64,000 bases of DNA from contig LVAJ01000031.1 in assembly GCA_001603005.1 (NCBI GenBank), positions 18,865 through 82,864 of the forward strand, written 5' to 3'. Source of the stretch: Clostridiales bacterium Firm_04. GTDB lineage: Bacteria; Bacillota; Clostridia; Oscillospirales; Ruminococcaceae. Position numbers and translations under genes: made by a program. The notes beneath the pieces were generated by a model. That model was not told where the DNA came from, did no database searches, and was given only the letters and a program-made list of their open reading frames with translations. This document shows positions 52,839-60,072 of the stretch, piece by piece (the first letter of the stretch is position 1; every line of letters begins with the position of its first letter).

Positions 52839-54899
52839 ATGAATCAAATACATTTTACGATCAACGGCACGCCCTGCGTCTGCGAGGCGGGAACGACGAT
52901 CCTGCAGGCTGCAAAGCTGAACGGCATCGAGATCCCGAATCTCTGCAATGACGAAAGTGTGCGTGTATACGGCGCCTGCGGACTCTGCGCGGTCGAGGTG
53001 CTGGATGACGGCAGAGGCAAGCCCGTCCCGAAGCTGCTGCGGGCATGCTCTGCAAAGGCAATGGAAGGCTATGTGGTGCGGTTCGATACGCAGCGCGTGA
53101 ACCAGTCGCGGAAGATCGCGCTGGAACTGCTGATGAGCGACCACACCGGCGACTGCCGCGGTCCGTGTCAGCTGAACTGTCCTGCGGGGACGGACTGTCA
53201 GGGCTATGTGAAGAAAATTGCGCAGGGCGATTTCCGCGCGGCGGTCGAGATCATCAAGGAAAAGATCCCGCTGCCCGCGTCGATCGGCAGAGTATGTCCG
53301 CATCCCTGCGAGCAGAACTGCCGCAGAGGACTGGTCGAAGCACCGCTTTCGATCGCATATCTGAAAGCGCATGCGGCGGACCGCGACCTCGAAGGCGACA
53401 CCTACCGTCCGGCGCCCGCTGCGGATACCGGAAAGAAGATCGCGGTGGTCGGCGGCGGTCCTGCCGGTCTGACGGCTGCGTATTATCTGCGTCTGAAAGG
53501 GCACAGCGTCACGGTGCTGGATGCAGCGGCGAAAATGGGCGGCATGCTGCGCTACGGCATTCCGGCTTACCGTCTGCCGAAGGCGCTGCTCGACCGCGAG
53601 ATCGCGGAGATCGCGCGGCTCGGCATTACACTGCAAAACAATGTCCGGCTGGGCAGCGATATTACGCTGGAACAGCTCCGGCAGACGCATGACGCGGTGA
53701 TTCTCGCAACGGGTGCATGGAGCAGCATGAAAATGCGCGTGCCGGGCGAGGATCTGGACGGCGTGACGGGCGGCATTCAGTTTTTGCATGATATCAGCTC
53801 CGGCGAGGGCGAAACGCCTGATCTGACAGGCAAAAAGGTTGCAGTCTGCGGCGGCGGCAACACCGCAATGGACGCATGCCGCACGGCGATCCGCTGCGGC
53901 GCGGAGACCGTCTATGTCATCTACCGCAGAACGCGCGGGGAGATGCCCGCAGAGGATATCGAGATCGAGGAGTCGATCGAGGAAGGCGTCACCTACAAAT
54001 TCCTGACGAATCCTGCGGAGATCATCGGCGAAAACGGGCATGTGAAGCAGGTGAAGCTGCAGGTCATGGAGCTCGGCGAGCCGGATGCGTCCGGACGGCG
54101 CTCGCCGGTGCCGGTCGAGGGCAAATTTGAGATCCTCGATGTCGATCTGGTCATCATGGCGATCGGACAGAAGCCCGACACCGCCGGACTGGACGGCGTG
54201 ACGCTGACGAAAAAGGGCACGGTCGAAGCGGACACGGCGACCTATCTGACGAATCTGCCGGATGTGTATGCGGTCGGCGATGCAACGAACCGCGGCGCAT
54301 CCATTGCGATCGAAGCGATCGGCGAGGCGGGACGCTGCGCGGCTGTCGTCGATTCGGCGCTGCGCGGGGAGATGAAGCCCTATCGCGCACCGTTCTTCTC
54401 GAAGAAGACCGTCACGGCGGAAGACCTTGCGGATCGCGAAAAGCAGCCGCGCTGTCAGATGCCGGTGCGTCCTGCGGCGGAGCGTGCGCATGATTTTGCG
54501 CCGGTCAATCTCGGATTTTCTGATGAAACGGCGATGCAGGAAGCGAAGCGCTGTCTCGAATGCGGCTGCCATGACTATGCGGAATGCAAGCTGATCCGCT
54601 ATGCACAGCAGCAGGAGATTCATCCGGAGCGGCTGGACGGCGTGAAGAATACGCATGAAAAAGAACGCAGACTCGTGTGTATCGAGCGCGACAACGGCAA
54701 GTGCATTCTCTGCGGACTCTGCGTGCGCATCTGCGATGAGGTCGCAAAGCAGGGCATTCTCGGTCTGGTCGGCAGAGGCTTCCCGACGGCGGTGAAACCG
54801 GAATTTCAGGATCCCGCGACGGTTGAGATCTGCAAATCCTGCAAGAAATGTGCGCTTGCATGTCCGACCGGTGCGCTGAAAATACTGGATACGGAGTGA
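52839..54899 (+). CDS. stnC: NuoG-GltD/NfnB fusion, NADPH-binding subunit of a Stn-type transhydrogenase
   Basis: A 686-residue multidomain flavoprotein. Order: N-terminal [2Fe-2S] domain (about 1-80; Cys in PNLCND, GACGLCAVEV and LLRACSAK), a His/Cys-type [4Fe-4S] site (DHTGDCRGPCQLNC, about 104-117), the GltD/NfnB Fe-S segment (CPAGTDCQGY and GRVCPHPCEQNCRRG), the FAD fold (VVGGGPAGLTAAYYL, about 203), the NADPH fold (VCGGGNTAMDACRTAI, about 337), AIGQKPDT and YAVGDATN, and a C-terminal two-cluster ferredoxin domain (CILCGLCVRICDEV; CKSCKKCALACP). There is no H-cluster motif, so it is not a hydrogenase. This fusion is the diagnostic subunit of the Stn transhydrogenase of Sporomusa, linking NADH, NADPH and ferredoxin. 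GGAG precedes the ATG. Confidence 0.88.
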   Translation: MNQIHFTINGTPCVCEAGTTILQAAKLNGIEIPNLCNDESVRVYGACGLCAVEVLDDGRGKPVPKLLRACSAKAMEGYVVRFDTQRVNQSRKIALELLMSDHTGDCRGPCQLNCPAGTDCQGYVKKIAQGDFRAAVEIIKEKIPLPASIGRVCPHPCEQNCRRGLVEAPLSIAYLKAHAADRDLEGDTYRPAPAADTGKKIAVVGGGPAGLTAAYYLRLKGHSVTVLDAAAKMGGMLRYGIPAYRLPKALLDREIAEIARLGITLQNNVRLGSDITLEQLRQTHDAVILATGAWSSMKMRVPGEDLDGVTGGIQFLHDISSGEGETPDLTGKKVAVCGGGNTAMDACRTAIRCGAETVYVIYRRTRGEMPAEDIEIEESIEEGVTYKFLTNPAEIIGENGHVKQVKLQVMELGEPDASGRRSPVPVEGKFEILDVDLVIMAIGQKPDTAGLDGVTLTKKGTVEADTATYLTNLPDVYAVGDATNRGASIAIEAIGEAGRCAAVVDSALRGEMKPYRAPFFSKKTVTAEDLADREKQPRCQMPVRPAAERAHDFAPVNLGFSDETAMQEAKRCLECGCHDYAECKLIRYAQQQEIHPERLDGVKNTHEKERRLVCIERDNGKCILCGLCVRICDEVAKQGILGLVGRGFPTAVKPEFQDPATVEICKSCKKCALACPTGALKILDTE

Positions 54900-54906
54900 G
54901 AAACCG

Positions 54907-55443
54907 ATGAACACGATTTTTGAACGGCACAGCTACCGCGGCAAATATCTGCCGGAGCCTGTCCCGCGCGCGGATCTGACAAGGATCATGGAGGCGGGGC
55001 TTGCGGCGCCGTCCGGCTGCAACAAGCAGACGACTGCGCTGATCGGCGTGGACGATCCGGCGATGCTTTCTGAAATTTATGCGATCATGGGGCAGCCGTT
55101 CTGTGCAACGGCGCCCGCCGTGATCTGCGTGCTGACAAAGCGCGTGGTCGCCTACAAGGACGGCTGGGGCAATGAACGCTGCTACGGCGTGCAGGATTAT
55201 TCCGCGGCGATCGAAAACATGCTGCTGGAGATCGTGGCGCTGGGCTATCAGAGCTGCTGGATCGAGGGGCATGTGACCGATGCGGACGAGCAGGGAAAGC
55301 GCATTGCGGCGCTGCTCGGCGTCCCCGAAGAATATGCGCTGATCTGCGTGCTGCCGGTCGGCAAAGCAGCGGAGCCCGTGAAGCTTGTGCGGAAGCGTCC
55401 GTTTGCGGATCGTGCATGGTTCAACGGCTTCGGAAAAGATTGA
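54907..55443 (+). CDS. Nitroreductase-family flavoprotein
   Basis: A 178-residue FMN-dependent oxidoreductase. Motifs: HSYRGKYLPEPVPRADL at the N-terminus (FMN phosphate contact), AAPSGCNKQTT, and the ending GYQSCWIEGHV followed by ICVLPVGKAAEP. The usual RRS(V/I)R start is replaced by RHSYRGKY. It begins 7 bp after the fusion flavoprotein gene and is very likely cotranscribed, so it may be fed by NAD(P)H from the same pool. Substrate unknown. Confidence 0.88.
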   Translation: MNTIFERHSYRGKYLPEPVPRADLTRIMEAGLAAPSGCNKQTTALIGVDDPAMLSEIYAIMGQPFCATAPAVICVLTKRVVAYKDGWGNERCYGVQDYSAAIENMLLEIVALGYQSCWIEGHVTDADEQGKRIAALLGVPEEYALICVLPVGKAAEPVKLVRKRPFADRAWFNGFGKD

Positions 55444-55585
55444 TTTTTTTGCGGAATATGCAGGAAATTGCGCTTTTCTGCCGGATACGGCGGAGGGGCG
55501 CAATTTTGTTTTCGGTAAAACATACAAAGTAATTGATAGGGCAGTTCCGGCAATTCGGCGTTCTGTCGAAACTTGCCGGATGCTC
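55444..55585. other. Spacer between the nitroreductase and the feo promoter
   Basis: No gene or clear terminator; it contains GCGCTTTTCTGCC- and GGAGGGGCGCAATTTTG-type sequence with weak GCGC pairing. Confidence 0.35.
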
Positions 55586-55614
55586 TTGACAAACGGGCTG
55601 ATATCAGCTATAAT
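55586..55614 (+). promoter_or_regulatory. Promoter of the feo operon
   Basis: TTGACA (55586-55591), 17-nt spacer, TATAAT (55609-55614). Followed at once by three operator-like dyads. Confidence 0.9.
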
Positions 55615-55627
55615 ACATAACTGGAAA

Positions 55628-55725
55628 GTTAGCTTTTTCTAACCTTCCTTTGGTATGAATACAGGCAGCAGAGGTTAGAACGGTCTAGCCTTGTCTTTTG
55701 GTATATAGGTTAGCAATTTCTAACC
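55628..55725. promoter_or_regulatory. Three TTAG-N6-CTAA dyads, putative metal-repressor operators
   Basis: Dyad 1 GTTAG-N6-CTAAC (55628-55643), dyad 2 GGTTAG-N6-CTAGCC (55673-55690), dyad 3 perfect GGTTAG-N6-CTAACC (55708-55725). They lie from about +8 after the predicted start to 20 bp before feoA. Half-sites recall those of DtxR/IdeR-type iron repressors, but the 6-nt spacing differs from the textbook DtxR box. Confidence 0.7.
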
Positions 55726-55744
55726 GCAAACGGACGGAGGTAGT

Positions 55745-55957
55745 ATGATGCCGCTTACATTTGCAAATCCCGATGAGGAACTGACGATCAAAAAGGTCGG
55801 CGGAAATCCGGAGGTCAAAAAGCACCTCGAAAATCTCGGCTTCGTGGTCGGCGGAACAGTCCGCGTGATCTCGCAGATCGCCGGCAATGTGATCGTGAAC
55901 GTCAAGGAATCGCGCGTCGCGATCAGCCAGGAAATGGCACAGAAAATTATGGTCTGA
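55745..55957 (+). CDS. feoA: Ferrous iron transport protein A (first copy)
   Basis: A 70-residue SH3-like cytoplasmic partner of FeoB. The fold is recognised from LTFANPDEELTIKKVGGN, a hydrophobic LENLGFVVGGTVRVISQ turn, and VIVNVKESRVAISQEMAQKI at the end. GGAGG lies upstream; translation may start at either ATG of ATGATG (55745/55748). First gene of the feo operon. Confidence 0.9.
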   Translation: MMPLTFANPDEELTIKKVGGNPEVKKHLENLGFVVGGTVRVISQIAGNVIVNVKESRVAISQEMAQKIMV

Positions 55958-56001
55958 ACGTCTGCGGGCGTCTGATAGAGAATGAGGCAGGAGGGAAAGA
56001 T

Positions 56002-56223
56002 ATGAAGACATTGAAGGAAGTCCCGATCGGGGAGACCGTCACGGTCAAGAAGCTGCACGGCGAGGGCGCCGTCAAGCGCAGAATCATGGATATGGGACTG
56101 ACCAAGGGTACGAAGGTCTATGTCAGAAAAGTCGCACCGCTTGGCGATCCGCTGGAGCTGACAGTCCGCGGCTATGAGCTGAGTCTGCGCAAGGCGGATG
56201 CAGAAATGATTGAGGTCGAGTAA
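56002..56223 (+). CDS. feoA: Ferrous iron transport protein A (second copy)
   Basis: A 73-residue FeoA protein, more classical than the first: MKTLKEVPIGETVTVKKL, RRRIMDMGLTKGTKV-like KRRIMDMGLTKGT, and LGDPLELTVRGYELSLRKADA. AGGAGGG lies upstream. Two different feoA genes before one feoB is common in Clostridia; the two may have separate regulatory and structural roles. Confidence 0.93.
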   Translation: MKTLKEVPIGETVTVKKLHGEGAVKRRIMDMGLTKGTKVYVRKVAPLGDPLELTVRGYELSLRKADAEMIEVE

Positions 56224-56345
56224 CGGTCCCGCCTGTGCTCCGGAGCAATGCTGCGGAGCGGAATGCATGTGGATTAACCGCTGCTAACTCAAGATAGAAC
56301 GCTGCTGCGGGGTGCGGCGGCGAAGGATGGAAAGGAAGAATTATC

Positions 56346-58862
56346 ATGGCAGACCTGCGCATTGCCCTTGCGGGTAACCCGAACAGCGGTAAAACAACGC
56401 TGTTCAACGCGCTGACCGGTTCCAATCAGTTTGTCGGAAACTGGCCGGGCGTGACTGTTGAGAAAAAGGAAGGCAAGCTGAAAAAGCATGACGGCGTGAC
56501 CATTACGGACCTGCCGGGCATCTATTCGCTTTCTCCGTATACGCTGGAGGAAGTTGTCGCAAGAAATTATCTGATCGGTGAGCGTCCGGACGCGATCCTC
56601 AATATCGTGGACGGCACGAATCTGGAGCGCAACCTCTACCTGACCACACAGCTGAGCGAGCTGGGCATTCCGGTCGTGGTCGCGATCAACATGATGGACA
56701 TTGTCAAGAAGAACGGCGATGAGATCCGCATTCCGCAGCTCTCGAAGGAACTCGGCTGCAAGATCGTCGAGATCTCCGCACTGAAGGGCGACAAGGTCAT
56801 CGAAGCGGCAGAGGCAGCGATCGAAGCGGCAAAAGCCGGCAAGCCGGTTCCGGCGCATCCGTTCACCGGTCCTGTCGAGCATGCGATCGCCCATATCGAA
56901 GAAGCGGCTGTGCATGATCTGCCGGAGGAACAGCAGCGCTGGTTCGCCGTCAAGCTGTTTGAGCGTGACGAAAAGGTGATCGAGCAGCTGAATCTTTCCG
57001 AGGAAACGCTGAAGCATATCGAAAAGGATATTCAGGCGTCGGAAAAGGAAATGGATGACGATGCGGAATCCATTATCACGAATGAGCGTTATCTGCGCAT
57101 CGCGGACATCATCAAGTCCTCTTATAAAAAGAAGAATGCCGGCAATCTGAGCACATCCGACAAGATCGACAAGATCGTGACAAACCGCTGGCTCGGTCTG
57201 CCGATCTTCGCGGCGATCATGTTCCTTGTGTACTACATCGCAATGGTGACGGTCGGCGCATCCGCAACGGACTGGGCAAATGACGGTCTGTTCGGCGACG
57301 GCTTCCACCTGTTCGGCATCGGTTCCAAGCAGGTCGAGGAAGCGGAAGAAGAATACGGCGATACGGATGCGATCATCAGCGGACTGCTCGCAAAGGCATC
57401 CGAGGACGGCATCGACACCGCAGCTGCCGAGGAAGCACTCGACACCGAAGCGGAGGAGTTCGACGCTGCAAATGCAGTCCGTATGCTGAATGAGATCGCA
57501 GATCAGTATACAGATGACAGCGCAGAATTTACATATGAGCTGGAAGATGAGGAAACGCTGGAAGTCTCCGAGGAGACCGCAACAATCGGCGATTTCAAAA
57601 ATGCGATCGGCATGTTTGAAAAGTACGAGGGCGGCGTGGATCCTTCTGCATACGGCAAGTGGGTTCCGGGCATTCCGGTTCTGATCGAAGGTCTGCTTGA
57701 TAAGATCGGCTGTGCAGACTGGCTCAAGGGACTGATCCTTGACGGTATCGTCGGCGGCGTCGGCGCGGTTCTGGGCTTTGTCCCGCAGATGCTCGTGCTG
57801 TTCTTCCTGCTGGCATTCCTCGAATCCTGCGGCTACATGGCGCGTATCGCATTCGTCATGGACCGTATCTTCCGCAAGTTCGGTCTCTCCGGCAAGTCGT
57901 TCATTCCGATCCTCGTCGGAACGGGCTGCGGCATCCCCGGCATCATGGCATCGCGTACCATTGAAAATGAGCGCGACCGCCGCATGACGATCATGACAAC
58001 GACATTCATCCCCTGCGGCGCAAAGGTGCCGTTCATCGCAATGGTCGCGGGTGCGATCTTCGGCGGCTCGCCGTGGGTTGCGACCTCTGCATACTTCCTC
58101 GGCATGGTCTCGATCATCGTTTCGGGTATCATTCTGAAAAAGACAAAGATGTTTGCGGGCGATCCGGCACCGTTCGTCATGGAGCTGCCTGCATACCATA
58201 TGCCGACACTGAGCAATCTGCTCCGCTCCATGTGGGAGCGCGGCTGGTCGTTCATCAAGAAGGCAGGCACGATCATCCTGCTTTCGACCATCGTGGTCTG
58301 GTTCCTGTCCCGCTTCGGCACGGTGGACGGCGCGTTCACGATGCTGGAAGAAGATGAGCTCGATCACTCGATCCTCGCAGCGGTCGGCAAGGCGATCGCG
58401 TGGATCTTCATCCCGCTCGGCTGGGGCAACTGGCAGGCTGCGGTCGCTTCGATCACCGGTCTTGTCGCAAAGGAGAACATCGTCGGTACGATGGGCGTTC
58501 TGTACGGCGGCGGCGAAAACTCCGTCTATGCAACGCTCGGCAATGCGTTCAATTCCGCATCCGGCTATTCGTTCCTCGCATTCAACCTGCTCTGCGCACC
58601 GTGCTTTGCTGCGATCGGCGCGATCAAGCGTGAGATGAACAATGCAAAGTGGACATGGTTCGCAATCGGTTATCAGTGCTGCTTTGCGTATCTGGTCGCG
58701 TTCATCTGCAATCAGCTCGGCGCAATGCTGGTCTCCGGCGCAAAGACCAATGTCATCGGCATTATCCTTGCAATCGCAATCCTCGCATTTGCGATCTATA
58801 TGCTCGTCAGACCGTATAAGGAAGCGACAAAGCTGGAAAAGGAAGTCAAGGTTTCCAAGTAA
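56346..58862 (+). CDS. feoB: Ferrous iron transporter FeoB with acidic loop insertion
   Basis: GTP-dependent inner-membrane Fe2+ transporter. It has 838 residues. The G domain shows G1 GNPNSGKTTLFNAL (about 10-23), G3 DLPGIYSLSPYT, G4 NMMD and the G5 region, followed by a helical GDI domain. After the first core membrane segment (LPIFAAIMFLVYYIAMV) there is a strongly acidic extra loop of about 115 residues (about 325-440: EEAEEEYGDTD, EEALDTEAEEFD, ELEDEETLEVSEE). Two Gate domains follow, with the conserved Cys in GTGCGIPGIMASRTI and FIPCGAKVPF. GGAAAGGAAG lies upstream. The acidic loop is probably outside the membrane and could attract cations. Confidence 0.95.
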   Translation: MADLRIALAGNPNSGKTTLFNALTGSNQFVGNWPGVTVEKKEGKLKKHDGVTITDLPGIYSLSPYTLEEVVARNYLIGERPDAILNIVDGTNLERNLYLTTQLSELGIPVVVAINMMDIVKKNGDEIRIPQLSKELGCKIVEISALKGDKVIEAAEAAIEAAKAGKPVPAHPFTGPVEHAIAHIEEAAVHDLPEEQQRWFAVKLFERDEKVIEQLNLSEETLKHIEKDIQASEKEMDDDAESIITNERYLRIADIIKSSYKKKNAGNLSTSDKIDKIVTNRWLGLPIFAAIMFLVYYIAMVTVGASATDWANDGLFGDGFHLFGIGSKQVEEAEEEYGDTDAIISGLLAKASEDGIDTAAAEEALDTEAEEFDAANAVRMLNEIADQYTDDSAEFTYELEDEETLEVSEETATIGDFKNAIGMFEKYEGGVDPSAYGKWVPGIPVLIEGLLDKIGCADWLKGLILDGIVGGVGAVLGFVPQMLVLFFLLAFLESCGYMARIAFVMDRIFRKFGLSGKSFIPILVGTGCGIPGIMASRTIENERDRRMTIMTTTFIPCGAKVPFIAMVAGAIFGGSPWVATSAYFLGMVSIIVSGIILKKTKMFAGDPAPFVMELPAYHMPTLSNLLRSMWERGWSFIKKAGTIILLSTIVVWFLSRFGTVDGAFTMLEEDELDHSILAAVGKAIAWIFIPLGWGNWQAAVASITGLVAKENIVGTMGVLYGGGENSVYATLGNAFNSASGYSFLAFNLLCAPCFAAIGAIKREMNNAKWTWFAIGYQCCFAYLVAFICNQLGAMLVSGAKTNVIGIILAIAILAFAIYMLVRPYKEATKLEKEVKVSK

Positions 58863-58889
58863 CCGAAAATGAAAAGGGGAGTGATTTCG

Positions 58890-59072
58890 ATGCTGACATG
58901 GATTCAGGCAAACATCGGCTCAATCGTTGTGCTGCTGGTGCTGATCGCGATTGTCGCGGGGATCGTGGCAGTCATGGTGCGGGATAAGCGCAGCGGAAAG
59001 CACTCCTGCGGCGCCGGCTGCAAAAACTGTGCGATGCACGGAAGCTGCCACGGCGGCTGCGCGAAGCACTGA
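58890..59072 (+). CDS. FeoB-associated Cys-rich membrane protein
   Basis: A 60-residue protein with one membrane segment (IGSIVVLLVLIAIVAGIVAVMV) and a Cys/Gly/His-rich tail (CGAGCKNCAMHGSCHGGCAKH). This is the small companion often found after feoB in Firmicutes, thought to handle ferrous iron or thiols at the cytoplasmic face. The ATG at 58890 follows AAGGGGAG; an earlier in-frame ATG at 58869 lies before that site. Its last codons form the start of a 319-bp tandem duplication. Confidence 0.88.
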   Translation: MLTWIQANIGSIVVLLVLIAIVAGIVAVMVRDKRSGKHSCGAGCKNCAMHGSCHGGCAKH

Positions 59073-59088
59073 AAGTGGTATCGCTTCG

Positions 59089-59184
59089 CGATGATCTATA
59101 ATGGGCTGCGCGCACGCTTCGCTATGAGTTTGCAAGCAAACTCACCAAACCCGCCAAAGGGATTGCATCCCTTTGGAATCCCAT
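59089..59184 (+). repeat. Family C repeat, copy 4 (long form)
   Basis: TATCGCTTCGCGATGATC, AATGGGCT, the CACGCTTCGCTATGAGTTTG module with GCAAACTCAC, then CCGCCAAAGGGATTGCATCC and CTTTGGAATCCC. Confidence 0.85.
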
Positions 59185-59200
59185 GATGTGTATAGAAAAA

Positions 59201-59243
59201 GCCCCGATGTGCCATTGATGACAGGCACGTCGGGGCATTTTTT
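59201..59243. terminator. Terminator in duplication unit 1
   Basis: GCCCCGATGTGCC/GGCACGTCGGGGC stem followed by ATTTTTTAT; an A tract on the other side makes it usable on both strands. Confidence 0.9.
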
Positions 59244-59403
59244 ATAGAATGGGATTCTGAACGGCGAATCGTCCATGCGCAGGAATATGAAGTGCGGTTG
59301 CCTTCATGATCAATCCGTCGGAGAAGCATTGTTTTTGTTAATGATCTGCTGCACTTTGGCTTTCGAGCACTTTGGCTGCGCGAAGCACTGAAAGTGGTAT
59401 CGC

Positions 59404-59469
59404 TTCGCGATGATTTAGAATGGGCTCCGCCCAAACCTGCCAAAGGGATTGCATCCCTTTGGAATCCCA
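59404..59469 (+). repeat. Family C repeat, copy 5 (short form)
   Basis: TCGCTTCGCGATGATTTAGA, AATGGGCTCCGCCC, CTGCCAAAGGGATTGCATCC and CTTTGGAATCCC, without the CACGCTTCGC module. Confidence 0.85.
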
Positions 59470-59486
59470 TCATGTGTATAGAAAAA

Positions 59487-59532
59487 GCCCCGATGTGCCA
59501 TTGATGACAGGCACGTCGGGGCTTTTTTTTAT
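59487..59532. terminator. Terminator in duplication unit 2
   Basis: Same GCCCCGATGTGCC/GGCACGTCGGGGC stem, followed by TTTTTTTT. Serves the minus-strand gene at 59597 with its A tract side. Confidence 0.9.
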
Positions 59533-59596
59533 AGAATGGGATTCTGAACGGCGAATCGTCCATGCGCAGGAATATGAAGTACGGTTGCCTTCATGA

Positions 59597-60067
59597 TCAA
59601 TCCGTCGGAGAAGCATTGTTTTGGTCAATGATCTGCTGCACTTTGGCTTTCGAGCACTTTTTTCTGCCGGCGGCGCCGAGGATCAGCGTGATGAGTCCGA
59701 AGATCCATGCAGCGGATCCAAGCAGGAAACCGTAGACCACTGCGCCCAGACCGTGGATATTCAGAATGTCGATCGCAATGACGAAATAGCCGAGCCCGCA
59801 CAGCAGAATGTGCAGCACGAAATGCGCGGTATGGATGAATGGTTCCCGTGTCCAAAAGAATGTGAACAGCGAATCCGCCACAATGCCGCCGCAGATCAGC
59901 GGCAGGAGCAGGCTGTCCGGATGGTTGTACATGCGGTACAGATTTCCGCGCACGCCGGAATAGGAAATCGCCAGCAGCAGGGACAGCGCTGCATTCAGCA
60001 TGAAGCGCATGACAACGGCTGTTTTGATGAGCCGTTCGCCCGCCTGATATTTGTGTTCATCCGTCAT
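59597..60067 (-). CDS. Four-pass membrane protein of unknown function
   Basis: A 156-residue integral membrane protein with about four hydrophobic segments (FMLNAALSLLLAISYSG, SLLLPLICGGIVADSLFTFF, FVLHILLCGLGYFVIAIDIL, VVYGFLLGSAAWIFGLITLIL) and a lysine-rich cytoplasmic tail. The ATG at 60067 follows AAAGGGGTG. It starts 5 bp after the stop of the PstS-like gene, so both are in one transcript. No family recognised. The coding sequence for its last 20 residues is duplicated at about 59312-59373. Confidence 0.75.
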   Translation of the reverse strand: MTDEHKYQAGERLIKTAVVMRFMLNAALSLLLAISYSGVRGNLYRMYNHPDSLLLPLICGGIVADSLFTFFWTREPFIHTAHFVLHILLCGLGYFVIAIDILNIHGLGAVVYGFLLGSAAWIFGLITLILGAAGRKKCSKAKVQQIIDQNNASPTD

Positions 60068-60072
60068 GCCGT

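Larger units (their letters stand above)
59055..59660. repeat. 319-bp segmental duplication across two convergent gene ends
   Basis: Unit 1 (59055-59373) and unit 2 (59374 to about 59660) both run from GGCTGCGCGAAGCACTGA (the last codons and stop of the Cys-rich gene) through a family C repeat and a terminator to the last about 20 codons of the opposite-strand gene at 59597. Unit 1 carries about 34 extra bases inside the family C repeat. Confidence 0.93.

Noticed and set aside
50428..54899. HydABC electron-bifurcating hydrogenase
   Set aside because: The third subunit has a GltD-like FAD/NADPH domain and lacks H-cluster motifs, so a hydrogenase is not supported at this locus.
50901..54914. 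1337-codon open frame on the minus strand antisense to the Stn-like operon
   Set aside because: It mirrors the codon structure of three clear genes on the plus strand, has no ribosome site or family motif, and arises from GC-rich third positions.
55628..55725. Classical Fur box
   Set aside because: The dyads contain GGTTAG/CTAACC half-sites, not the GATAAT hexamers of Fur.
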